The notes under the pieces were generated by a model that was not told the origin of the DNA, did no database searches, and saw only the letters and a list, made by a program, of their open reading frames with translations. DNA of 64,000 nt from Lewinella sp. IMCC34191. GTDB taxonomy: Bacteria > Bacteroidota > Bacteroidia > Chitinophagales > Saprospiraceae. Shown here piece after piece: positions 27,155 to 36,354 of the stretch. The stretch covers positions 62,001-126,000 of the forward strand of contig NZ_QNQZ01000001.1 of the NCBI RefSeq assembly GCF_003390935.1. The letters are read 5' to 3'. The translations under genes were made by a program, and so were the position numbers. Within the stretch, counting starts at the first letter, position 1. The number at the start of each line of letters is the position of its first letter.

Positions 27155-28022
27155 AGATGATGCCGATGTCTTCGGTCAGCAGGTAGCCGGTTCGTCCGTC
27201 GCCCAATTGCACTTTTACATAGCTGTTTACCTGGTCGGTGATGTACAGCTTCACTCCTTCGGTCAGTTCCGCCTCAACGGATCCATCGGCGGTGGGTGAT
27301 ACGCGTAGTGTCGCGGTTTGAAGAAGGATGGCTTCGTCCGAGCGCTCCAGTGAGTGGACACGACTTTGTCCCAGACCGTAAAACAGTATGGCCAGTAGCG
27401 CACAGAGTAACGCACCGGGAAGCAGGGCAAACCTTCGTTTCTCCTCCATTCCCTCTCTGCGAAGGTACCACCAGACCAGGCCGGCGACGGCCAGCCACCA
27501 ACTGATCAGCGCCAGAATGAAGGTAGTTGTACTACCCAGTAACGCACCCGCTCCGCGCCAGGCCCGGATTAAGAAGAATTCGGAGACGGCCGGTGTCGCG
27601 ATGCCGGCTGACTGCCGCACGAAGGCCAGGTTATTTATCAGATCCGCATTGGCGGGTTGTAGTCTTAGGCCGCGTTCGTAGGCTAAAATGGACCGGCCGG
27701 GATTTCCAGCTTCAAAATGCGCGTTACCCTGGGCGAGATAAAAATTCGGGCCGACTGAGCCACGCTCTTCCAGGCTATCCAAAATTTGGGATGCCAAACG
27801 GTAATCCTCGGATCCGATGGCCTGTTCGGCACTTATAAGGGAGTAATCAATCTGGCCGGGGAGAACACCCGGTAAAAAGAGCAGCAGTAGTGTTAGCAGC
27901 GTAGCCGCAAGGGTCAGGTGGCGCGCGCTTTGCCATCCGGTACGATCATCGACGGGGGAGAGCACCACAAAGGCGGGTTGGGAGGTAGGTGGGCTAAAGG
28001 AGTCCAAACGGGCTGGCGGCAT
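27153..28022 (-). CDS. BatE-like protein: TPR plus membrane helices plus SH3
   Basis: 289 residues. It has an N-terminal hydrophobic helix (about 36-54), tetratricopeptide repeats (ASQILDSLEERG, NFYLAQGNAHFEAGNPGRSILAYERGLRLQPAN, DLINNLAFVR), two membrane helices (around 163-215) and a C-terminal bacterial SH3-like domain (ATLRVSPTADGSVEAELTEGVKL). This order matches BatE of the Bacteroidota Bat aerotolerance operon, but no other bat genes are next to it. Its promoter TATTTTTG lies in the 13-bp gap to the OstA gene. Confidence 0.7.
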   Translation of the reverse strand: MPPARLDSFSPPTSQPAFVVLSPVDDRTGWQSARHLTLAATLLTLLLLFLPGVLPGQIDYSLISAEQAIGSEDYRLASQILDSLEERGSVGPNFYLAQGNAHFEAGNPGRSILAYERGLRLQPANADLINNLAFVRQSAGIATPAVSEFFLIRAWRGAGALLGSTTTFILALISWWLAVAGLVWWYLRREGMEEKRRFALLPGALLCALLAILFYGLGQSRVHSLERSDEAILLQTATLRVSPTADGSVEAELTEGVKLYITDQVNSYVKVQLGDGRTGYLLTEDIGII

Positions 28023-28026
28023 GGGG

Positions 28027-28034
28027 CAAAAATA
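28027..28034 (-). promoter_or_regulatory. -7 box TATTTTTG, leaderless promoter of the BatE-like gene
   Basis: Exact TAnnTTTG with 4 nt to the ATG at 28022, squeezed between the OstA stop and this gene. Confidence 0.55.
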
Positions 28035-28035
28035 A

Positions 28036-29889
28036 CTAGCGTTCGCCGGCTTCGAATAAAATCACGTCCGGTTCCCGTGACGGACCCGTTGAAAAGAGGT
28101 CCTCGAGGCTTTTCGGCTTGCGGTCCGCTTCCCACCGGAAGCCGTCCAGGCGGAAGGCATCGTGGTCCACCGCATCCATCGGATCGAGACGTCCGGACGG
28201 TGCACTCAGGAATTTGATTCGATTCACTGCCCCGGCGTCGAAGTAAAGGATCATAGCGCTACACGCGGTCTTGTTGACCCCAATGTATCCACCCTCTTCA
28301 TCCTGTGCGTAATAGATCGCTTCGGCATTGCCTTTCACGTCCGTTTGACGCAGCTGGCTGCTATCAAAGTAGGCGATGATATCTTTTCCTTTCACCTGAT
28401 TGAAAAAAATCAGATCCGGGGAAGTGATCACCAAAGCATTGCGCCGAAGCTGTACCCGGTCCGGCGCATTGTTTTTCAGGTATAAATCGATGGTATCTGC
28501 CGTCAATTGGCTGGTATCCTGCCAAAGGATCGGATCACTGTAGAGTGTCAGCACCGAATCGACCGTATTAAACTGAAGGCTATCGGCCAGGGCCTGCATA
28601 TCACTCTTCAGGATGCGCACGTCATGGTAGGCCGACAGGGTCCGGACGGTGTCTCCATTCACGTCTACTTTGTTCGAACGTACGGACAGCAGCGTATCCG
28701 CGGCCATGTACATCGTATCCTGTTCAAGTAGGGTAGTGAGCAGGGCCCGACCCCGACGGCCGCCGTAGGCCTTCAGGTAACCCGTCGTTTGGTTGAAATC
28801 CGCCTCCTCTGCCTCGATCTGCAGATCGGCGCTGGTATCCCGCCAGATGAGGTTGCCGGCGGCGCGGCCCAATCCCGTTACTTCGTCGGAGTACATCCGG
28901 TCCGCGGTCAGGACCATGGGGGGATTGGACACCTGCGGCCGCCCACCGGTGACGGAATAACTTTCGGTGAGCGCATTGTAATCGATGGTGTCACCGCTGA
29001 CGGTTTGCACGGAGTCAACGACTGTTGCGTTCCCCTGTAGCTGGTAGCGGTCCTCGGCCCGGTAGTAGTCGATACGGTCGGCCGTGGCGCGTTGGAACTC
29101 GCCCTCGGCTACGTAGGCATCGCCCTTGAGGATGTACACTTCCCGGTCGCCGTAGTACCGGATGGAGTCGGCCGCCGCGAGTCGGTCGCCGCTCCGGTAC
29201 TGGGCGTTCTGTTGGAATATCGCTTCGTCCAGGGCAACGTCGTAGTAGCCCGCCTCGCAGTAGATATTGTGGGTGTCGCTGCGGATCACCGTCGGTCCTA
29301 GGAAGTAGACGCGTTCGTTCGCCAGGTCGTAGCGGAGGGTGTCCGCCCGCATTTCGAATCGCTCGTCCACCACGACCACGCTGTCCCGGAAGTATACATT
29401 TCGATCGTCCGCGTAGTAATATCCGTGCGTTGACCGAAGCTCCGTAGTTCCATTAGTGACCCGCCCGCCGGTATGGTAGGTAGCCAGCTTGGTGGCCAGG
29501 TTGTAATCCAGCTCCTCCGTAAACAACTCCGTTTCCCCACGCTGCAATACCACGTCCTGGCGCAACTTTGCGAGAAGGGTCTCCGCGTTGTAATCCAAAT
29601 ATTCGGAAAAAGCGGCTATGCTGTCCCCCTGCTGGATGGTCACGTTATCGTATGCGTACAACTGAACCTCCCTAACCAATTCGGCACTGTCGCAGTACAT
29701 GAAAATACTGTCCTGACTCAGTTCCACATCCCCGATCAGCCGCTGGGCGGTGCCCTTTTGCCGGATCCGCAGTTCGTTTGCGTGATCGATATTCACTACT
29801 TCCTTTTTCTCCGACACCGGTGCCTGCTGCCCGAAGCCGGGCGCCGCGATCGATACGATGAAGAGGAGTAGAAGGAGGCGTAAAATCAT
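28036..29889 (-). CDS. OstA-like protein (LPS transport family)
   Basis: 617 residues with a signal peptide (MILRLLLLLFIVSIAAPGFG). The rest is a long chain of short repeated beta-strands of the LptA/OstA jellyroll type (for example DSIFMYCDSAELVREVQLYAYDNVTIQQGDS, repeated with variation). It lacks the C-terminal barrel of LptD, so it is the Bacteroidota-type OstA-like protein, probably a periplasmic bridge in outer-membrane lipid transport. Assignment to LPS export is by family and not proven. Confidence 0.85.
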   Translation of the reverse strand: MILRLLLLLFIVSIAAPGFGQQAPVSEKKEVVNIDHANELRIRQKGTAQRLIGDVELSQDSIFMYCDSAELVREVQLYAYDNVTIQQGDSIAAFSEYLDYNAETLLAKLRQDVVLQRGETELFTEELDYNLATKLATYHTGGRVTNGTTELRSTHGYYYADDRNVYFRDSVVVVDERFEMRADTLRYDLANERVYFLGPTVIRSDTHNIYCEAGYYDVALDEAIFQQNAQYRSGDRLAAADSIRYYGDREVYILKGDAYVAEGEFQRATADRIDYYRAEDRYQLQGNATVVDSVQTVSGDTIDYNALTESYSVTGGRPQVSNPPMVLTADRMYSDEVTGLGRAAGNLIWRDTSADLQIEAEEADFNQTTGYLKAYGGRRGRALLTTLLEQDTMYMAADTLLSVRSNKVDVNGDTVRTLSAYHDVRILKSDMQALADSLQFNTVDSVLTLYSDPILWQDTSQLTADTIDLYLKNNAPDRVQLRRNALVITSPDLIFFNQVKGKDIIAYFDSSQLRQTDVKGNAEAIYYAQDEEGGYIGVNKTACSAMILYFDAGAVNRIKFLSAPSGRLDPMDAVDHDAFRLDGFRWEADRKPKSLEDLFSTGPSREPDVILFEAGER

Positions 29890-29897
29890 GGAAGGCG

Positions 29898-29905
29898 CAA
29901 AGGTA
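29898..29905 (-). promoter_or_regulatory. -7 box TACCTTTG upstream of OstA gene
   Basis: Exact TAnnTTTG, 8 nt before the ATG at 29889. Confidence 0.55.
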
Positions 29906-29997
29906 ACCGCTTGCTACGGGGAAACGGCCGGCACCGCCGGAACGCGGAGTCAATCTGGCCCTTTAACGGCTCGTTAACGCCCCAGGTATGATGGCGG

Positions 29998-30786
29998 CTA
30001 GGGGATGTCCAGCAACATGCCGTCGTAGCCTACTTCGATGCCCGGAGGCAGGCTTTCCTGAAACTCGGCGTGAGGCCCTAATCGATGACTCATATGTATC
30101 AACACCGTGCGGGCCGCGCCGATTTGCCTGGCATAGCCCAGGCTTTCTTCCACCGATAGGTGGCTGTGCGTACCCTGGTGGTTGAGGCAACTGATTACCA
30201 GGGTCTTCAGGCCTGTCAGTTGCTCGAGCGTTTCGGCGGGTAAAGTTTTCACGTCGGTCAGATAGGCGAGGTCGCGAATGCGAAAGCCGACGATCGGCAG
30301 CTTGCCGTGGTTGACGCGCAGCAGCCGTAGCTCCTCTCCGGCGAAAGGAACGGCATCCCCGAAGGCCACCTCCCGGACATCCAGTCGCGGTACGCCGGGA
30401 TAGTTCGTAAAGGTGTATGCAAAGCGCTCCTTCAGGTCGGAGGCTACTCTTGGCAGACACCACACCGGCATATCGATCTCCTGCATAAAGCAGAAGGGCC
30501 GCACGTCGTCCAGCCCGGCCGTATGGTCGTTGTGCTCGTGGGTAAGGAGAATCCCGTCCAGGCACTCCACCCGGGCCCGGAGCATCTGCGTTCGGAAGTC
30601 CGGCCCGGCATCGATGTTCAGATTAGCCGTGCCGGCGGAGAGTACGGCGCTGGTCCGCAGTCGTTTGTCCCGGGGGTCGCGGGAGCGGCAAGTCGCACAG
30701 TGGCAGCCAATTACGGGTACGCCCTGTGAGGTCGCCGTTCCTAGCAACCGCAGTTGCAGCGCTATCGTTTTTCCTCCCACGCCCAT
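29998..30786 (-). CDS. MBL-fold metallo-hydrolase, PhnP-like
   Basis: 262 residues. Metallo-beta-lactamase motifs: LTHEHNDHTAGLDD (HxHxDH), VNHGKLPIVGFRI, LTDVKTLP and a final HMSH. A CHCATC motif at the N-terminus (GCHCATCRSRD) is the extra Cys pair of PhnP-like phosphodiesterases that cleave cyclic ribose phosphates or, in relatives such as LipB-linked proteins, nucleotide esters. The ATG lies inside the galE 3' end (25-bp overlap), so translation is probably coupled. The substrate is not known. Confidence 0.85.
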   Translation of the reverse strand: MGVGGKTIALQLRLLGTATSQGVPVIGCHCATCRSRDPRDKRLRTSAVLSAGTANLNIDAGPDFRTQMLRARVECLDGILLTHEHNDHTAGLDDVRPFCFMQEIDMPVWCLPRVASDLKERFAYTFTNYPGVPRLDVREVAFGDAVPFAGEELRLLRVNHGKLPIVGFRIRDLAYLTDVKTLPAETLEQLTGLKTLVISCLNHQGTHSHLSVEESLGYARQIGAARTVLIHMSHRLGPHAEFQESLPPGIEVGYDGMLLDIP

Positions 30787-31778
30787 GCCGTGCGCATAAT
30801 GTCCTCTACGCCGTATTTAGGTTCCCACTTTAATTCCCGGGTCGCCTTGCTTCGGTCGGCGTACACTGCCACCACGTCGCCTGGTCGGCGGGGCCCCAGT
30901 TCGTAATTAAGCGATTTACCGCTGACTTTCTCAAAGGCGTTAATTACTTCCAGTACCGTCAGTCCTTCCCCGATCCCGAGATTGTAAAGGGCCGGGTTTT
31001 CGGATCCGCCGCCGGCCATTAGGGCCTCTACGGCCAGGGTGTGCGCGTGCGCCAGGTCGGACACATGAATGTAGTCCCGGATGCAGCTACCGTCACGCGT
31101 GTCGTAATCGTCGCCGAATACGGTCAGCTTATCCCGTTTACCGCATCCCACTTCCGTGATGACCGGCACGAGGTTGCTGGCCGGGTTGGCGGCGTCTTCC
31201 CCAATCTTTCCACTCGGGTGGGCTCCGGCCGGATTGAAGTAGCGGAGCAGGATGGCATTGAAATCTTTATGCTGGGCGCAAAAGTCGTAAAGGATGTCCT
31301 CGCCCATCTGCTTCGTGCGGGCGTATGGGCTTTCCGCCTCTTTGCGCGGAGTGCTTTCCGTCACGGGCAGCTCGTCCGCATTGCCGTATACCGAGCAACT
31401 CGAAGAGAAGACCAGATTGCTGCTTCCCTGCGACCGCAAACCGTCAATGACGTTCATCAGGCTGTTCAGGTTATTGCGGAAATACTCCAGGGGTTTCTCT
31501 ACGCTTTCTCCGACGGCTTTATAGGCGGCAAAGTGAATGGCACCGTCGAACCGGTGTTCCTCAAAGAGCTTGGCGGTGGCCGTGGCGTCGGCCAGGTCGA
31601 TATTGTGGTTGACGATCCGTACGCCCGTGATGGACTCGATGCCGTCCATTACGCTCGCCTTGCTGTTGTGGTAATTGTCGGCGCTAACCACCTCGAAGCC
31701 GTTCTCCAGGAGGTCAACGACGGTGTGGCTGCCGATATAGCCCGTTCCTCCGGTTACTAGAATTTTGCCTTTACTCAT
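30762..31778 (-). CDS. galE: UDP-glucose 4-epimerase
   Basis: 338 residues. The NAD-binding Rossmann motif GGTGYIGSH is near the N-terminus, the SDR catalytic Ser is in FSSSCSVYG and Tyr-x3-Lys in PYARTKQMGE; LRYFNPAGAHPSG and GDDYDTRDGSCIRDYIHV are GalE-specific. It interconverts UDP-glucose and UDP-galactose for envelope polysaccharides. It begins 6 bp after the MutS-like gene on the same strand. Confidence 0.96.
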   Translation of the reverse strand: MSKGKILVTGGTGYIGSHTVVDLLENGFEVVSADNYHNSKASVMDGIESITGVRIVNHNIDLADATATAKLFEEHRFDGAIHFAAYKAVGESVEKPLEYFRNNLNSLMNVIDGLRSQGSSNLVFSSSCSVYGNADELPVTESTPRKEAESPYARTKQMGEDILYDFCAQHKDFNAILLRYFNPAGAHPSGKIGEDAANPASNLVPVITEVGCGKRDKLTVFGDDYDTRDGSCIRDYIHVSDLAHAHTLAVEALMAGGGSENPALYNLGIGEGLTVLEVINAFEKVSGKSLNYELGPRRPGDVVAVYADRSKATRELKWEPKYGVEDIMRTAWAWEEKR

Positions 31779-31784
31779 GTTTGC

Positions 31785-33560
31785 TTAGTCGTGGGTTAGT
31801 TTGATGTCTTTCGGATCGATCTTGATGCCCATGCGGGCCATCAGGGCCGTGGCGTTAAAACTACGGCTTACCCCGCGGTGAAGTTTATAATCAAATACCA
31901 GTTCACCGTCCCGGGTCTGTACCTCCATAGCGTAATTCTCTACCCGGCTGCCGGGTTCGTTTTCGAGATCGGCCAGTTCCAGGTCGTGGGTGGCAATGAT
32001 CCCGGCTCCTTTTTCGTGGATCAGCTGCCGGATCAACGCCCGGGATCCCGTGTGCCGGTCCCGACTGTTCGTACCCTTCAGGATTTCATCGAGCAGAAAG
32101 AATACGTCCTCTCCGGGCGTGCTGACCGCTTCGATGATGGCCTTCAACCGTTTAAGCTCCGCGTAGAAACTGGAGGTACTTTCACTCAGGTCATCCTGTG
32201 TCCGCATGGAGGTCCAAACCTGTAGGGCGGCGGTGCGCAGGAAAGAAGCGCACACCGGACCGCCTGCTCTTGCCAAAACGACATTTAATCCCACGGTTCG
32301 CAACCAGGTTGATTTTCCCGCCATATTGCTGCCCGTCACCAGGTGGATGTGTCCGTCGGTATGAATGTCAATATCGTTCGTGACCCGCCCGCCCGGCGCC
32401 AGCAGGGGATGTCCCAGCCCCTGACCTTCAAGTGTCGGCGCGGTGGTCAGTTCCGGTTCGGTCCAGTCCGGGCGGTTGAAACGGAGCGTGGCCCAGGAGA
32501 CGAGGGCATCGACCCGTGCCAGTTCGTCAATCCAGCTTTCCAGGTGTTCCCGGTTCGCTTCCCGCCAGCGGTCCAGGCGGTACAGCCACTGCAGGCTCCA
32601 CAGCCCGCTGATCTCCAGCAGGAACACGAAGGGGTTATATCGCACGTCCAGCTGGCTGACGGCGTAGGCCAGTCGATTAATTGACGACGATGCACCGGCC
32701 GAATGTTCCGGGTACCGCTCTTCGATCTGGGCCAGGAGACGGCTGTAAGCCTGAAGAATCCGACCGGCCTCGGCGGTGTAGGCGTGCTCCGAGCTGGCCA
32801 GTTCATGGTATCGCCGAAGCATCGCGAAAGCCGGCACGAAGAAAAGTAGCCCCAGTTGCCAGGGAGATTGCGTGAAGCAGAACCAGAGTCCCGCTACCGT
32901 AAGCAAGGGAGCGAGCCACCGCATAACCCGGACATCGGTACCGCTTGCCCGCGATGGTCGGTCGACCCACTGTAGTAAGCGTTGGGTGTAGTTTGGGTCA
33001 TCGCGCAGGTCATGGCCGACCGTGCGGAATTCCACGCACCAATCCGGATGCTTCGAGAGAGCCTGTCCGTTGGCCCGCCGGCTACGTGCTTCCGCGTGAG
33101 TGGCCGGCACGGAAAGGTGATCGGCCAGGCGGCGGGCGCCTACTGCCGTAACCGTTCGATTGATAAACTGATACAGGCTGAAGGGGCCGAAGATGTCGAG
33201 ATCGATGGCGTACGGATGTCCGCTCTCCAGAAAGGCCGACCCATCGGGGTAGTGACGGAAGTCGTGGGACAGGCCACAAAGCTCACCTTTGGCGATTTCC
33301 GCTTGTACCTGCGCCTCCGCCGCCCGTCTACCCAGGGCCAGATGCCGACGAATCCCGACGGCGGCAAGGGGCAGCAGGATGACGGTGGTCAGGAGTCCCG
33401 CCAGTAGCGACTGCGACCAGGCCACGATCAACGCGGCTACCAACAGGAAGAAAACGAGCAGTCGAACGAGTGCCAGGCGGTCGTATTGCTGTTGTAGCCG
33501 TCCGGCCAGATCGCGACGGGATGCGGCCAGGCTGTTGTAGTAAGTGAGGGGATCGTTCAC
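31785..33560 (-). CDS. Membrane-anchored MutS-family ATPase
   Basis: 591 residues with a GTG start at 33560. Two hydrophobic helices at about 30-75 and another pair at about 212-245 place it in the membrane. The middle holds a MutS-like lever/clamp region (FRHYPDGSAF, RTVTAVGARRLADHLSVP), and the C-terminus the ABC-type MutS ATPase: Walker A GSNMAGKST at 410-418, the signature DLSESTSSFYAELKRLK and Walker B FFLLDEILKGTNS. The mismatch-binding Phe-x-Glu domain of MutS1 is absent. This MutS-related family occurs in Bacteroidota; its job is not known. A near-consensus -7 box (CATCTTTG, 33565-33572) lies 4 nt upstream. Confidence 0.82.
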   Translation of the reverse strand: MNDPLTYYNSLAASRRDLAGRLQQQYDRLALVRLLVFFLLVAALIVAWSQSLLAGLLTTVILLPLAAVGIRRHLALGRRAAEAQVQAEIAKGELCGLSHDFRHYPDGSAFLESGHPYAIDLDIFGPFSLYQFINRTVTAVGARRLADHLSVPATHAEARSRRANGQALSKHPDWCVEFRTVGHDLRDDPNYTQRLLQWVDRPSRASGTDVRVMRWLAPLLTVAGLWFCFTQSPWQLGLLFFVPAFAMLRRYHELASSEHAYTAEAGRILQAYSRLLAQIEERYPEHSAGASSSINRLAYAVSQLDVRYNPFVFLLEISGLWSLQWLYRLDRWREANREHLESWIDELARVDALVSWATLRFNRPDWTEPELTTAPTLEGQGLGHPLLAPGGRVTNDIDIHTDGHIHLVTGSNMAGKSTWLRTVGLNVVLARAGGPVCASFLRTAALQVWTSMRTQDDLSESTSSFYAELKRLKAIIEAVSTPGEDVFFLLDEILKGTNSRDRHTGSRALIRQLIHEKGAGIIATHDLELADLENEPGSRVENYAMEVQTRDGELVFDYKLHRGVSRSFNATALMARMGIKIDPKDIKLTHD

Positions 33561-33640
33561 GCCGCAAAGATGCCAATATAATTCCGGCCGGACGCGCTAT
33601 ACGGGCCGGCTACTTACCTTGGGCTGGAAACCAGCTAGCG

Positions 33641-34687
33641 ATGTACGTTTTCCAGGTGGCGACGCCCTTCAGTACCGGTACGGGCATTTACCTGCCCCAG
33701 CATGACCTGATTGTCACGAACGAGCACGTGGTTCGTGACAGCGCCTCCGTCGTCATTGGCGGCGAGGGGACCGAGGAACAGCTGGCGCCGGTCATCTACC
33801 TGGACCCCTACTATGATCTCGCTTTTCTTCGGCTACGGGAGCCGGCCGGGCAGCCGCCGCTCAGGTTGGCTACGCGGATGCCGGTGGTCGGGGAGGCTGT
33901 CACTTCCCTGGGACAGCATTTCGGAGAACACCGGCGGGAAGCTAGCGGTACCGTGACGAGGGAAAGCTATCTGCGCCACGGAATTTCCTACTTCGTTCAC
34001 GACGCCCGCCAGGGAAGCTCGCAGAGCGGCAGTGGTGCTTACGGGGGGGAGGGTCGGCTGCTGGGCATCAATATGATGGACGCCCCGGAAAACGACGGCG
34101 GAACGCTTGCACTGCCCGCGACCGTCCTTAAGGAGGTTCTGGACGATTTTCACCGCGGAGGAGGACGGCCGGCGACCCGCTGCTTCGAATGCCGGCAACT
34201 CACCTTCGAAGTCGATGCCAATCCACGCGGCCGCTGCCCCAACTGCGGTGCCGAACTGATTCTGCCTGGCCAGCTTGAGGATGCCCAACCCAGCGGCGTT
34301 ACCGCGACGATCGAGGAGATTATCCGTACCGGTGGGCACGACCCACGCCTGGCGCGCCGCGGCCCCAATCTCTGGAACATCCGGCAGGGCAGCGCGACCA
34401 TCCAAATTGCCTACCACGAAGAAAGCGGACTGGTTACGGGAGATGCTTACCTGTGTCAGATTCCCGAGGTGCCCTCCCCCGAACTCTTTGCTTATCTGCT
34501 AAGGGAGAATGCGCGGACGCAACAGCTCAGTTTCTCTACTTACGGGCGGGACATCATTCTTTCCCTGTTAATATACGATCGGTACCTCACGGTGGACACG
34601 GCGCTGCCGCGCTTCGAATACCTCTTCGAGCAGGCCGACGCCTACGATAACATCCTGGTGGAAACCTACGGGGCGGGCTGGTCCTAG
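33641..34687 (+). CDS. Trypsin-like protease fused to zinc ribbon and YbjN-like domain
   Basis: 348 residues, no signal peptide. Residues 1-165 are a small trypsin-fold domain: His29 (TNEHVV), Asp59 (YYDLAFLRL) and Ser129 in QSGSGAYG where other members have GNSGG. Then a zinc ribbon, Cys181-x2-Cys184-x14-Cys199-x2-Cys202. The last 140 residues (TIEEIIRTGGHDPRLARRGPNLW to the end) resemble the YbjN/type III chaperone-like fold. It is probably a cytoplasmic processing enzyme or regulator. It faces the coiled-coil gene, 2 bp apart at their ends. Confidence 0.75.
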   Translation: MYVFQVATPFSTGTGIYLPQHDLIVTNEHVVRDSASVVIGGEGTEEQLAPVIYLDPYYDLAFLRLREPAGQPPLRLATRMPVVGEAVTSLGQHFGEHRREASGTVTRESYLRHGISYFVHDARQGSSQSGSGAYGGEGRLLGINMMDAPENDGGTLALPATVLKEVLDDFHRGGGRPATRCFECRQLTFEVDANPRGRCPNCGAELILPGQLEDAQPSGVTATIEEIIRTGGHDPRLARRGPNLWNIRQGSATIQIAYHEESGLVTGDAYLCQIPEVPSPELFAYLLRENARTQQLSFSTYGRDIILSLLIYDRYLTVDTALPRFEYLFEQADAYDNILVETYGAGWS

Positions 34688-34689
34688 TG

Positions 34690-35742
34690 CTAGTTAAAGA
34701 ACTGGTCGTAGCCCGATTCCGGGCCGGTGCCGCTCTGGCGGGTTTGCGCGTCCGGCCGGCGGGTGAGGTCTTCGAGGTCGAGGTTTTCCTTCCCTTCGGT
34801 GGTGTGTGACTTATCGTCCAGGTCGAATTCGATGTGCCCCTCACTCAATAGGAGGTCACTCTTTTTCTCCCATTCCTCAAGCATACGTAGGCCCTCATCG
34901 GCAAAGACTCCATTTTGCAGGTCCACACTGGCCATGAAGTCGTTGCTCAGTTCCATCATGCGTTCCATCTCACCGACTTTATTGGCTACGTCCTCGGCGA
35001 TGGCTTCCATTGCCTGGTCGAACATGGCCCGCTGGTCGGGGTCGCCGTTGATAACGCTCATCGCGGATTTCATGGCTCCGTGGCTGGCCCGGATGGCCTT
35101 GCGTTCCTGAATACGAAGGTCGACCTGATCGCGGGTGTCTTCGAGCAGCACTTCGCTGTTCTGGTGCATGCGATTCAGTACCCGGTTGAGGACCTCCATC
35201 TTTTTCAGTAGCACCTGGTATTTCTCATTGCTCTCCCGCAGGCGGGCCGCCCGGCGGCTGCTCAGGATCATTTGCTGGTTCTTACCCTTTTCCTTGGCCA
35301 GCGAGGCGAGTTTAAGTTGCTTCTTCACTTCGGCCTCATTCGTTTCCATGAGGGTAGTGAGGTGGCGCATCTGCCCCCTTATCTTCCCGATTTGTTTGCG
35401 CATCTCCTGCAGATTGCGCTCCAGTTCTTCCACGTAACTTTTCAGGATACCAATGGGGTCGATGTTGACGAACAGCCCCGTAAGCTTGCGCATGGAGCTT
35501 TTATACATGTATCCGAAAAGGGTACGCGACCGGGGGTCGGCAATAGCGAAAACGATGGCCAGTAGCGCGAGTCCCGCCACTACCAGACCAAGGGTAGTGG
35601 ACAAAAAGGGAATAATTACGCCGGCGAAGGTGGTGAGTACAAAGCCTAAGCCCGCCAAAATGGCCACCAAAAAAATCAGGCCGGTGACGCCCTCGGGGCG
35701 CTGCCAGAAAGATTTTTTCGTACTGGTGTCTGGTGGCGTCAT
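34690..35742 (-). CDS. Membrane-anchored coiled-coil protein, PspA-like C-terminal region
   Basis: 350 residues. Two membrane helices (about 20-43 and 47-69) are followed by a long charged coiled coil (EELERNLQEMRKQIGKIRGQM and on to about 290), then a flexible acidic tail. The stretch around 250-300 (MEAIAEDVANKVGEMERMMEL) recalls PspA/IM30 helices, but the match is by eye only. Function unknown; a membrane-stress role is plausible. It is transcribed behind the smaller coiled-coil gene with a 12-bp gap. Confidence 0.5.
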   Translation of the reverse strand: MTPPDTSTKKSFWQRPEGVTGLIFLVAILAGLGFVLTTFAGVIIPFLSTTLGLVVAGLALLAIVFAIADPRSRTLFGYMYKSSMRKLTGLFVNIDPIGILKSYVEELERNLQEMRKQIGKIRGQMRHLTTLMETNEAEVKKQLKLASLAKEKGKNQQMILSSRRAARLRESNEKYQVLLKKMEVLNRVLNRMHQNSEVLLEDTRDQVDLRIQERKAIRASHGAMKSAMSVINGDPDQRAMFDQAMEAIAEDVANKVGEMERMMELSNDFMASVDLQNGVFADEGLRMLEEWEKKSDLLLSEGHIEFDLDDKSHTTEGKENLDLEDLTRRPDAQTRQSGTGPESGYDQFFN

Positions 35743-35754
35743 TTAATAGGAAAT

Positions 35755-36276
35755 TTAGGACAGGACGCGGCGGATGTTATTGATGTCCTCGCGAATCGTA
35801 TTGGTAATGACCTCCAGAGCTTCATCGAAGCCTTTCTGATTCTCTTCCGCTTTTGTCCGGGCGGCATTGATCTGGCTATCGGAAGCCTCGATCTGCGCTT
35901 TGGCCTGGTTAATCTGCTCCTGAAGCTGCTGCATTTTGGACTCCCAATTCGCAATTTTTTTCTTCAGTTCACTGGTCTGTTTGGCCTTACCCTCTACGTT
36001 GTCGACCAGGTGCTTTTCGAGGCTGCGCATGAACTGCCCCTTTTCATCCTGCAGGACTTCCGAGTAGTAGTTGGCGGTCTTGATCAGTTTTTCCTTGGTC
36101 AGTCCGACCGACGAGCCGGTGATAAAGGCGGAATTGATTGCGGTGTCGAGATCCATGCCGATTTCGGTAAGGCGGCCTACCGACTGCTTGAACTCCAGAT
36201 AATCGAAGCCTTCCAGGTTCTTCTTCTCCAGGGCTTTCATCAGGGCATTAGCAAATCGGTTATTACTATCGGACAT
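35755..36276 (-). CDS. Coiled-coil protein, function unknown
   Basis: 173 residues, no membrane segment. The N-terminal helical domain has a repeated phase (FDYLEFKQSVGRLTEIGMDLDTAINSAF) and the C-terminal 80 residues are a continuous coiled coil rich in Gln, Lys and Glu (LKKKIANWESKMQQLQEQINQ). It probably pairs with the downstream membrane coiled-coil protein. The -7 box TACATTTG lies 23 bp upstream. Confidence 0.55.
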   Translation of the reverse strand: MSDSNNRFANALMKALEKKNLEGFDYLEFKQSVGRLTEIGMDLDTAINSAFITGSSVGLTKEKLIKTANYYSEVLQDEKGQFMRSLEKHLVDNVEGKAKQTSELKKKIANWESKMQQLQEQINQAKAQIEASDSQINAARTKAEENQKGFDEALEVITNTIREDINNIRRVLS

Positions 36277-36298
36277 GCAACAATCTTTAGGACAGGGA

Positions 36299-36306
36299 CA
36301 AATGTA
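36299..36306 (-). promoter_or_regulatory. -7 box TACATTTG for the coiled-coil operon
   Basis: Exact TAnnTTTG on the minus strand, 22 nt before the ATG at 36276. It would drive both coiled-coil genes. Confidence 0.55.
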
Positions 36307-36354
36307 AGGTTCCGTCGGTTGCCGTACGGATGCCCGACAGCAGGAACGGGATGA

